Assembly (NCBI GenBank): GCA_000499405.2
Contig: HG738139.1
Location: forward strand, 12,300,398 to 12,364,397
Length of the DNA stretch: 64,000 bases
DNA from: Onchocerca volvulus
Taxonomy: Eukaryota > Nematoda > Chromadorea > Rhabditida > Onchocercidae
Reading direction: 5' to 3'
Part shown: one piece after another, positions 1-9,930 of the stretch
Layout: each line of letters begins with the position of its first letter
Numbering within the stretch: the stretch's first letter is position 1
Translations under genes and position numbers: made by a program
The notes under the pieces: model-generated
Told to the model about the DNA's origin: nothing
The model's input: the letters and a program-made list of their open reading frames with translations, nothing else
The model's database searches: none

Positions 1-686
1 TACCGCCGTGACACCCCTAGAAGTACATTGTATCAGGTAATAGATAGTATGTATGTACTACCGGGATACCTAAAGGGTACAAATTCTAGGTAAACGAACG
101 GTGATAGTGAAGTAAAATATGAGAGCTGTAGTGGAAATGTTTCAGAAAATGATAAAAGTATTGCTAAATTTAGCTTCCTCAACGAATCATCATTTCCAAA
201 CTTTTCCGTTATTTACCAATTTTAAAGGTTAGTTTTTTAGCAGGTAAAAAATGGTAAAGAAGGACAAGTTTATGTGATACATGTGACAAAGGGATCATTA
301 AGTGACGAATGTCTCATAGTTGGTGATCGAATTTTACAAGTTGATGGAATAATCATCGATGATAAAGAGATGGCAAAGAAGTTTATCGTTAAGGTAATCG
401 ATAAATTAGCAATAAAATAAGTAAACAACTAACAAAGAAAGATAACGAGGAAAAGAATGGTAAATAAAAGCCAACTATCTATGATGATCGATAATGTTCA
501 GCTGGTATTTTTGGAAATTTTCACTATAAAATCCGGTTTTTTTTTTTTTGCAAAACTATGAATAAATTTCAGGGATTATTATCCGGAAATGTAACCATTA
601 TTGTAGAACGTCCTGATTCTCCGACAGCCCGCAGTTTTGCATCCGAGGTATTGTCCGTTCCAACTCCGCCAATTGCAAATTGCTAA
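1..686 (+). CDS. PDZ-domain protein, 3' part only (5' end outside window)
   Basis: Predicted exons: 1-36 (weakest, phase 0), 241-393 and 573-686, with donors at 37 and 394 and acceptors TTTTAG and TTTCAG. The readable part is about 100 residues. It shows a PDZ core: a G-S-L-x-x-x-x-L-x-V-G-D-R-I-L-x-V-D-G strand-turn followed by D-D-K-E-M-A-K-K-F helix residues and a final V-T-I-I-V-E-R-P strand, then a short Ser/Pro-rich tail ending P-P-I-A-N-C-stop. PDZ domains bind C-terminal peptides. The D-K-x-x-A-K ... V-E-R-P pattern recalls nematode-specific PDZ proteins such as the C. elegans SMZ/MPZ group (recalled, not searched). AATAAA at 748-753 is a plausible poly(A) signal. The PDZ call is fairly sure; the exact family and first exon are not. 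Confidence 0.72.
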
Positions 687-2182
687 GAAATCGAAAAAAG
701 TTTAATTCGATTACAGGAAATTCTCATAATTTTACTTTCATCCTGAAAATAAACGAATGACTAAACAGTTTATCATTTTTGCTTCTATTATTTGAATAGT
801 AATAAACAAATAATCTTTTGTTAATTATCAATTATCATTTGATAGTTATTAATCATCAATCATAAACATTTCTGAAATACAATGAAATCATCCTGAAAAC
901 TTTTGTTAGTTCAAAAAGCAAAAATTCAATGAAAATGAATAAATTTCAGAAAAGTTTGAAACTTATCGAACTGTAAATTAACAAATTTGTTCATTGTATA
1001 TTAAGATTTCTCGTTTCAATCGATGTATCAGTATGAGAAAGTTCCGTTATCCGCGGGAAAAAAATGTTTATTATTTATTGATGGGGAGAGTTTTTTTTTC
1101 TTGTTATTAAGGAAAATCAAAATGTGAGAAATCATTATTTCGAAATGAGGTATCTTAGTCTCGAATATTTACTATTTCAGATTCCATAATTTCATAAGAA
1201 ATGTTTATGTTTGTTATAAACAACAAAATACGATTGCAGAATATAGGTTGTATTTTCAAGAAGTGATAAAAACCTGAAGAATTTGAATTATCTCTTCCAT
1301 ATAAGACAATTGAAGTAAATTAATTATAAAAATGATTAATAAGACAACATGAATCATTCATTTATCAATTTAGCAATACAAGACCTGAAACTTGTACTGA
1401 TACCGGAAGCAATAATTTTAGAACCAAATGAAAGTGATAAGATTGATGAAACATACAGTTGAAAGTAACAGGATTAGTGAAATGAACATTCAAGAGCAGT
1501 AAGACTAGCAATGGATAAGACTGATGAAATATAACTCGAGAGTGGTAGAATTGGTGAGAGATAAAATTGGTAAAATACAGAGTCGAGAGTGATAAAATTG
1601 ATAAGATACATATCCAAGAATGATAAAATTAATGAAATACAGCACGAAAATAGGACGCCAGAAAGATGAGAAATAACAATCAGCGATATTAATGATCACT
1701 GAACATCCACCACTATCAGCCCTGAAATACGTTTTTTTCATCAGGCACAGGATCACTTTGCCAAAATACTTCACGGATTTATTTGTTTTTATAAATGTCT
1801 GAAATTGTAAAATCGGATAATAGTTTGGATATCATAAGTGGGGTGTCAGTTATGTTCACGAGATTTTTTTAAATCATACATTATCAGTTATCAGTTTTGT
1901 AATCAGTCGTCAAGTTTTAGGTTCAAATTATTGATTGTAATTTCAAAGATACTAGGTAGAATGGAATATATTGAAAAGATAGAAGGAATTGAATTGGAAT
2001 AGAGAGGAATTTAAGGAATGCAAAGAGCAAAGCATAAATCTTACTACTTCTTTATCAAATTAATCTATCTCTTAAGTTGATTAATCACTGCTAGGAATTA
2101 ATAAATTAATAAAATTAGATGCTGCGTCAAAAATTGTAATTATTTATAAGAACTTTTTATATTTATCTTTTGTATTTTTCAG
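687..2182. other. Intergenic between PDZ gene and SCYL1
   Basis: AT-rich, with no reading frame that splices into anything recognisable. It contains a poly(A) signal for the PDZ gene near 748 and a degenerate tandem repeat (1433-1650, listed separately). Confidence 0.6.
1433..1650. repeat. Degenerate ~30-45 bp tandem repeat
   Basis: Around six diverged units resembling GTGATAAAATTGATGAAATA followed by a short CGAGAG-like spacer. Units can be seen starting near 1433, 1464, 1498, 1542, 1589 and 1620. The 89-residue minus-strand reading frame over it is a by-product of the repeat, not a gene. Confidence 0.6.
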
Positions 2183-2183
2183 A
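2175..2183 (+). promoter_or_regulatory. Predicted spliced-leader trans-splice acceptor of SCYL1
   Basis: TTTTTCAG ends at 2182 with no upstream coding exon to join, and the SCYL1 ATG follows only 9 bases later. A 3' splice site immediately before a start codon is the usual sign of SL trans-splicing in nematodes. Confidence 0.6.
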
Positions 2184-2191
2184 AAAATTAT

Positions 2192-5100
2192 ATGACATCC
2201 GTGTTATCATCTCTCTTCTCACGTGATCCAAAAAGTGTATTTCCATACGAACTACCTGCTACCAGTTTTTATTCTTTCGATGGCATATTCATCGGAAAAA
2301 GCTTTAAAAAAGTAATGTTTAATTAGTGAGAATTGGCAAAATATGAAATAAATTTTAGTTATTTAAAATGAGGATTAGAAGGAAATTAAGTTTCAAATGT
2401 CATCAATGAATGATTAAGCATTATTTCAGACTGAACCTTCCGAACGTGCTACGTGTTTCTGGGCAACGTTATCCGATTATGGTCCAGGATCAGTGCTAAA
2501 AGCCCAAGCACGAAAATTGAAAACTCTTCGGCATCCAAATGTTCTCGCTTATTTGGATAGCATTGAGGTTCAACTGCTGATACTGCAGTTCTTTAAGTTT
2601 TATTTTTGTCAAAACTTGTCGAACTTTCAATTATCAAATTTATTTTTTGAAATTCCAAACTCCTCATTTATTGTCTACCAGAAATTTCAAGTTGTTTAAA
2701 TATCATTTGATGAAGAATGATATATCTTAAAAGACCCATTTCATCATTCCAAGATTTTTGATTCTAAAATCATTGTTAAGTAATTTTTATAAGCAAAAAA
2801 AAAAAGACTTCTACACTGATAAATTAAACGTATTTATACATATCATTTCGCATTTCTATTTCAGATGAATGGCACTTTTTATTTAATAACGGAAGTTTGT
2901 GTACCTCTAAAAATTTATATGACGGAAAACAAACTAACCGATAAACAAAAGGACTTTGTTGTTTCTTGGGGTCTATTTCAATTAATGGTATGTATGTTTC
3001 TATTTTTATATATCAGTCTTGATCAATATAGTGAATTTCTAAATGTTCGAAAAAATATGACGGATCTAAATATAATCTTGCAATTAAGTAATGATGTGTT
3101 GTACTTTCGTGGTTGTTTTTGAAAATATTTAAATGCTTTTTTGAAGAAATATTTTAGAGTGAGTCAACTGCAAAGTGCAGCGAAGTTGAGAGCCTTAAAA
3201 ATTAGTTAATTATGTTATAGCTTTATTCGTTTGGTATTTGATTATATTGTAACTTCGTCCGATATTACTAGCTTAATCTATCATTGTTCTTATGTCAATC
3301 AGAATAAAAACATCCAATCTTCAACTTGCAGAGTTGTTTAAAATTCTTGCATCAAGAAGCTGAATTAAGTCATGAAAATATCCGAAATTCTGTTTACGTC
3401 ACAGAAAGTGGAGATTGGAAACTTAGTGGTTTCGAGAAGTCAACCAATTTCAGGTACATTTTTTTCTCATATTCCATTGATGAACGCCTTTTTCCTTTCT
3501 AAAATTTATTTTGCAGTGCTTTTTATTTAATCTGCCAATCGATCTTTTAATGAGTTATTTGAATTACTTTGCTTACATTTTTCAGTAATCCACGTGTTGA
3601 TCTTAATTCATTTGCATTACTTATATGGGAAATTTTCAATGGTTTCAATGAATCATTAACGAAACCGGAAGCACCGAAAAAAATTCCTCAACAACTGCAT
3701 GAACATTATAAAAAAATGGCTACACACCGAGCGGCAAAACTAAAAACTGAGGAATTGTTAAAAGGTATCTGTGCGGTAGTTTTGCACTTGATATTGTCTT
3801 TCTCTCTATGATTTTTCTAATTTTTTTTTTCTTAACATTTTCATTAACAGTTAGAAACTAAATGGTTTTTATCTTCTGCAACTGTTATTTTCTATATTTG
3901 TAATCATACTTTATTAAAAAAATCTATCCCATTACTCGCTGATAAATCTATCCCATTACCCATAAAAACTTTAGTCACTTCAATAGTGTTTTTTCATTAT
4001 TGATGGTTTCTAGTGTTTGATATTATAAAAAACATTTTAGAGTTGCGTCAAGCAGGTGGCTTTTTCAAGAATCGATATGTGGATACATTATTGTTTTTGG
4101 ATGAATTTCAACTGAAAGATGCTCACGAAAAAAAGATATTCTTCGCAGATTTAAAAAATGAATTGGATTTTTTTCCTGACAACATTGCCAAATATAGGAT
4201 TCTTCCAAAGTTAATACATGTATGTTTCCCAATTTATTAGTTGGAGCCTCTAGGAGATGGCAGATGATATTCACATTATATCTTTTGAAGGATAATAATT
4301 TTTCTCAAGTAATGAAAAAAAACTTTAGTATATTACCTCATTTCAACTATAATACCCCACAATTATATTAAAGCTCAAATTACATTGCGCGAATCATTTA
4401 GTTGCTTCGTCTTCATTAAAAATTACGTGACAACTTTCTGTCGAAAGGAACAGAATTCTTATCTTTTTCCAAATTTCTTGAATTTCTTAATGGAAATGGC
4501 AGAGTTACGAATACGGTGATGCGGGATCACAAGTTTTGATGCCATTGTTTCGTTTGGGGCGTTTGTTGGATGAAGACGAGTATCAACTCCGTATTGTGCC
4601 TTGTCTTTGTAAATTATTTAGTTCACCAGATCGTGCAACACGTGTAAAATTATTAGAACGAATCGATGAATTCGCACCTCATTTAATGCCTCAAACTGTC
4701 AATGAACGAATATATAAGTTGGTTTTTGTAAATAATTTTCAAAATTCTTTCGTTTTTCAAAGTTTGCATTTTCCTTGTTATAATCTAAAAGACCATTGAG
4801 AAGTATCATTGAACCCCATGTATTGTACACAACTTTTCACCGAATTCTTTCTGAAAGTTCTGCAATCGATCATTATAGTTATGAAACATTTCGTTAGCTT
4901 GCTGGTAAGTATACTGATAGTGTTATAGAGTGTCAAATTAGAAAAAGGCTTTACAAAACCCTACTGCGTTTTTTGATTTCAAATTAATGTGGTTTTAGTT
5001 CAATTAAATAGATTCATTTTTCAGGAATATTGCATCTGGTTTTATGGATACAAATCCAGCTGTTCGTGAAAGTACAGTGAAAGCCATGGTTTCGCTAGCT

Positions 5101-5873
5101 GATAAATTGGATAATCAAAATTTAAATACTGATCTGATGCGACATTTAGCAAGATTACAAGGTAGGATTTTTTTCTCTGATATTATGTTGCAAAAATTCT
5201 CCAATATTTCTCTAAAAATTTTGAAATAATGCGCGGCTGTTGTTTTGCCTCTTGGTCGGGAATCATTCGTACTGCGATACTTCTTTTAAAGAATAATTTT
5301 TTTTTTTGTCCTAATTAGTTTAGAATCTGAAAAATCTTAGCATTGATTTTGTTACTTGAAATGCATTTAGGCGCAGATGATCAACCTGGTATTCGAACGA
5401 ATGCAACTATCTGTCTCGGTAAAATTGGTTGTTATATCGATCCAGCTTATCGTCAGCAAATTCTAATTAGTGCCTTCACTCGTGCACTCAAAGATCCGTT
5501 TCCTCCAGCTAGAATGGCAGCTATTCTGGCACTTAGTGCTACCCAACAATATTACTCATTAATAGAAGTTGCTAATCGTATATTACCAGCCTTATCACCA
5601 ATGACATGTGATCGGGAAAAGCAGGTTATTTACTGTAAAATTTTTAAAGTTTAAAGTTTGTTCATATTTATAGAAATCAATATCATATTTTTAAAAATTT
5701 GGGAATTGTCACAAAGTAATAGAAATAGTAATAAAAGTAGAAATAATAAAAAAAAAATCTTATTTATAACTGAAGCAAAATGTAAAACCAAAGCAAATAT
5801 AACTAAAAACTGAAATAGGTGCTATTAAGTTAGCCTTAACAAAAATATTTTTAAAAAATGTTTATTTTATTGT

Positions 5874-5905
<32 letters not shown>

Positions 5906-8761
5906 ATATAGTTTTTTTTATTATTTTTTTTTAATATATATAATAAAATTTTTTTTTCACTAGTCATTAGAATCACGAAAAAGATCATTAGAAATATAAA
6001 AAATTGTTATCGTTTGCTTTGCACTAAACTCGCTGTTTACAGTCCATCATATTGCGCGAATGTCAGTGAAGAACACTACAATATAATATATATCCTGAAA
6101 ATTCCAAGCCATACGCACATTTTTAGAATTTTATTTTATAGAGAATCTTAGTTTGACATCTGATACTATGAATCTTTTAAAATTATATTTCTAGCATGCA
6201 GTCGTACGGCTATTCCATAAAACGTATTTCACATTTCATAAGATTGCTGAAAGGTCATAGTAATCATAGTACGCATATTATTTATCATTCACTTCTTAAC
6301 TCTTTTTCGCTGATCCTTCTTAATTTTTGTATATTTTGATATAAATTTTTTAAAGCAAATCAATATGTATTTAGGTTAGAGATCAAAGTTTTAAAGCCCT
6401 CCATGGATTTATCGAAAAGCTGGAAAAGGCAAGTGAGAATCCAGAATTGATAGCAGAACTTGAAGCGCAAGTAAGAGCTGGTGGAAAAAGTGGTTTGCTT
6501 AGCAATGATAAGGTCATTCTTTTAACTATTATTTATTGTTTTATTTATGTATAAAATTATAGAGAATTTTTTTTATACTAAACAGTACGAGTTATTCACT
6601 TTTTGTCTTAAAGCATATGCCTTCATCAGCTTTTTATACCCTATAGTTATATATTTCAGATACCGCAGTGGGCAAACTGGGCATTAAAGTCGCTTTCAGG
6701 CAAATTCTACAAATATTCTCCGTCAGTGCAAAATCAAGTTGAATCAGCACATAAACAAGAGACAGTGCAAAATCAAGCTGAGTCAGCACATAAACAAGAG
6801 ACATCCGTTTATGAATCAACATCTACCACAAAGTCATCTTCTGGATTAAAATTACCAACGAAGCTTCCAGATGATGGTTGGGGTGAATTAGATAGTTTAT
6901 CAATAGAAAATGAAGAGAAATGGGAAGATGCTGATGAGGCGCTGACTACAGATACAACAAACACAAGCAAAGGATGGGATAACGAAAATGGGAAAATGAA
7001 AGTATTGATTCAAATAATTTAGTTTAATTTTGAAATTTCAAATCAGTTTCAGGAGTAGAATATTTAACAGTCTCGTTACTAAATACTGAAAGTAGGGGAA
7101 AAAAATAATAGAATACTGATTTTTTCCAATTCATAATGCATATTTTTAATAAAAAATCTAAGTTTAAAAATTTTTTCGATTGAAATTTTTCTTCAGTTCT
7201 ATTATTTTACTTTTTTATAGATCATAATTGCTGAAAATAAAACGTCGGCTACGACAACGTCTGGTTCTCCCGGGAAATCATCGGGAATAGGCGGATTGAA
7301 ATTGCAGCATACCGTCACAAAACCTACTGGTCCTCCATTTTATAAATTCAAAGTGACTAAAAAGAATAGCAGAAACAAGTTGCAGAAAAGATTATTTGTA
7401 GTAATCAGCAAAATGTAATATATTCTAGAGAGAAAAACTAGCTGGGTCTTTTCAAGATGAATATAATTCAATTAAAATCGGAAAAAAAATTAAAAAGATA
7501 AATGAATACAAATTAATTAAAATTGCATCTATTCATGTTATTTAAATAGTGCTAATTGATTTAAAAACTGAAGTAGAGAAGTATTTTAATTTTGTCTAAG
7601 GCTGAGAGTTTAAATATTAGAAACGATTATGTTTTTATAGTTGATGATGATTTGGATTATTTGTTGGGCATTAAGCCTAAGTCGAATGCAGTTGACCGAT
7701 TAAGTAATAGTGAAGCTACGAAAAGGAGCAAATTTTCTGTGAAAAATACCAACAGTATATTGAGAGATGGTTGGGATGATAATTCGACTACAAGCGGGTG
7801 GGATGATTTTGATGTCAGCTCAGGTTCATTATTAATTTATCGAACTATTTGTGCAGATAATAACGAAACATTGGAAATTTTTTCTTGCTCATGATAAAAT
7901 TGAAAATTTGAAAGTGTTGATAAGGTTACAATGAACATAGGAGAGATTTTCATTTCTGTTCCGTTGGTGCTTCTAAAGTTTGCTAGAAGTGTATTCTTTG
8001 CTGACGACAGTTTTTAGATGTAATATCTGCTCAAGTAGTAGAAGGCGAGGGATGGGATATTTCATGGGATGCCGATGAACATTTGGAAAGTAAGTCTAAA
8101 TTCTCATATTTTTAAGTTAACTCATTCAAATTTCCATTTCTTTGGACAATTTTTTCCTATTTTGAATATATTTCGAACCTCCAACAAATCGTTTCACACA
8201 GTCATTATTATTATATTTGAAAATTCGTCATTAGTTTGTCATTTTTTCTTTCTTTTTTTTTTTCTTTTTTAAGCACTTTCCGGAACGTTTTTAATACTAA
8301 AATTATAGCAATTGACATTTGTCGGGGAATAAATATATTACTGGACTTTGCAATTAAATGTTGGAAAATTGTCTTGTTATTCAACTATTTCCGTAAAATT
8401 CAATATTCCAGAATTAATCAAAACTGAAACCTGAACTTCGTAGAAGTTGCATATTATTCGCTTGTTGACATTGTGAAGTTGTAATTGAATAACAAGAATA
8501 ATGACACCAATGCCATAGAGAATAATGAATACTGAAAAGTTTAACAAATTTTAACAGAAATGGACAACCATAACTCTCGAAGTAGAAGTGATCTAAATAG
8601 AAATGACCTTGTGCTTCAGTATCATACTTAATAATACCATTTATGATTTCACATACATGTGCATTATTTGTTCTTTTACAGCAGCAGAAAGTAAAAAAAT
8701 TCATCAAACAAAAGCCGCAGCACGAAGTGAAGCTCATCGTAAGGAAATGGCTAGGAAGTAA
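2192..8761 (+). CDS. scyl-1: SCYL1 (N-terminal kinase-like protein) orthologue, 842 aa
   Basis: Exons 2192-2311, 2430-2567, 2865-2987, 3332-3453, 3586-3764, 4014-4219, 4503-4717, 5025-5161, 5371-5624, 6375-6512, 6660-7001, 7221-7400, 7601-7823, 8018-8089, 8682-8761; all junctions keep phase. Residues 1-~290 form a pseudokinase: the catalytic loop reads H-E-N (141-143) instead of H-R-D, and the DFG position reads S-G-F (159-161). Residues ~300-545 are HEAT repeats with SCYL1 signatures such as [16 protein letters not shown] and K-D-P-F-P-P-A-R. The tail (545-842) is acidic and disordered with repeated G-W-D / G-W-G motifs and a basic end (H-R-K-E-M-A-R-K). In animals SCYL1 acts in Golgi-ER COPI trafficking without kinase activity. 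Residues 567-592 are an in-frame tandem duplication. The donor of exon 12 is the least certain (7398 or 7401). The family is near certain. Confidence 0.94.
5872..5900. repeat. (TA)n microsatellite in SCYL1 intron 9
   Basis: About 14 TA dinucleotides in a row, flanked by further TATA-rich sequence up to 5945. Simple repeat; likely length-polymorphic. Confidence 0.85.
6726..6803 (+). repeat. 39-bp in-frame tandem duplication inside SCYL1 exon 11
   Basis: Two adjacent 39-base copies (6726-6764 and 6765-6803) that differ at two positions. Each encodes V-Q-N-Q-(V/A)-E-S-A-H-K-Q-E-T. The low divergence points to a recent duplication in the disordered tail. Confidence 0.9.
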
Positions 8762-9533
8762 ACTGCTCGAGAAGTTGGTAATACTTGAATTATGTCTGAT
8801 AATCATTAAAGCATTCCTTGATTATCTCGAAAGAAAAGTCTTATATTGCACAATATATTTATCTTTTTCTCTTTTTTATATCTTTCCTGTTTTTTAAGTT
8901 GATTGTGTCAACTGTCATGACCATATTTTGCTAGAAATATGGAATTATGAAATGCCATTTCTTTTCCATAAAAGCGTCTCTCTAAATACACATGTTACTA
9001 TGCATATTTTCTGGAATTAGGCCGAAAGTTTTTTCAGTTTCTAAGAAAAAATGATTTTAAGTAGCCTAAGCGAAATTCGGATAATATGAGCATTGATTTG
9101 GGAAATTTAAATTTCCTTTTTTTTTATTTCTGCAATTGTTTTATTCATTCCATTTCCTAATGCAATATTTTCAAAAATGTGATAAGAGCATATTAATCGG
9201 CATTCTTTATGTTGTATTTATTACGAATAAAGGCTATCGTGTAAGAAAATAAGAAAATAACACCATTATAATTCGTCAAAAACAGATTTATCTCTTTATC
9301 TGGACTGACAAGAAATCATATGAATATAAAACTTTTATTTTTTTTATGAAAAAAACATGTCTTTCTCTTTCAAGTCCCTTATCATCGCAAAGAACATTTT
9401 TTAATCCAGAGGTCTATGGAATAAGTTTTGAATTTTTATAAACGTAAAAACGGTAAAATAAACCATAGAAGATCATAGAATATTAAAAATTCAGTGAACT
9501 TTACTATTTAAACATGTCTTGTGTACGATAATT
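8762..9533. other. SCYL1 3' flank
   Basis: AT-rich, no supportable coding exon on either strand. A possible AATAAA occurs near 9226. Otherwise nothing seen. Confidence 0.5.
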
Positions 9534-9743
9534 ATTTATCTCTGTCGTGATACTTACGATGCCACAGCTTGTTTGCAAAAGTTTTGATGAATATTATTAA
9601 TCATATTTATCTCTGTCGTGATACTTACGATGCTACAGCTTGTTTGCAAAAATTTTGATAAATATTAATCATATTAATCTCTGTCGTGATACTTACGATG
9701 CTAAAGCTTGTTTGCAAAAATTTTGATAAATATTATTAATCAT
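9534..9743. repeat. Three tandem copies of a ~70-bp repeat
   Basis: Copies at 9534-9604 (71 bp), 9605-9672 (68 bp) and 9673-9743 (71 bp). Each carries CTCTGTCGTGATACTTACGA, then ...CAGCTTGTTTGCAAAA... and ends ATTAATCAT. They differ at only a few positions plus a 3-bp deletion in copy 2. Read on the minus strand, each copy contains the end of the coding segment at 9693-9860 (I-Y-Q-N-F-C-K-Q-A-x-A-S) followed by TCG-TAA-GTATC, which is both a stop codon in frame and a good 5' splice site. Confidence 0.88.
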
Positions 9744-9860
9744 ATTAATAAGTTCAATTTCTTCAGTTGAAAACAATTTTTCCCAATTGGTTGCTAGTCG
9801 AATGGCGTGTTCGCGTCTACGGTTCATTTGGCGAAATGAATTAAAGCTTGGGATTTGTCG
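9690..9860 (-). CDS. Orphan coding exon or gene remnant, unknown function
   Basis: On the minus strand a strong acceptor (GATTTCAG, ending at 9861) opens an exon of about 55 codons. It starts R-Q-I-P-S-F-N-S-F-R-Q-M-N-R-R-R-E-H and ends C-K-Q-A-L-A-S at a TAA that overlaps a GTAAGT donor. It could therefore be a terminal exon, or an internal exon ending just before the stop. The composition (many R/E/N, a helical I-E-L-I-N-M-I-N-N-I segment) looks protein-like and unlike the AT-rich flanks. I could not find convincing upstream or downstream partner exons. The tail is repeated twice more downstream. It may be a decayed gene copy. I do not recognise the family. Confidence 0.3.
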
Positions 9861-9930
9861 CTGAAATCGCGAGGAATACAAGAAAATAAGTGATTTCTTT
9901 GTTCTTCAAATGATTTGTTAATTTTATTGG

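Noticed and set aside
1505..1774. 89-codon minus-strand reading frame
   Set aside because: It lies over a degenerate tandem repeat, is rich in I/F/Y/S as expected from AT-rich shadow frames, and has no splice context.
4065..4274. Minus-strand frame over SCYL1 exon 6
   Set aside because: Shadow of a coding exon with strong SCYL1 similarity on the plus strand.
8414..8806. 130-codon minus-strand frame overlapping the last SCYL1 exon
   Set aside because: It is antisense to the SCYL1 terminal exon and intron and has no recognisable features; the SCYL1 model explains the plus strand fully.
9534..9743. CRISPR-like array
   Set aside because: Three nearly identical adjacent ~70-bp copies with no unique spacers, in a eukaryotic genome; it is a tandem duplication.
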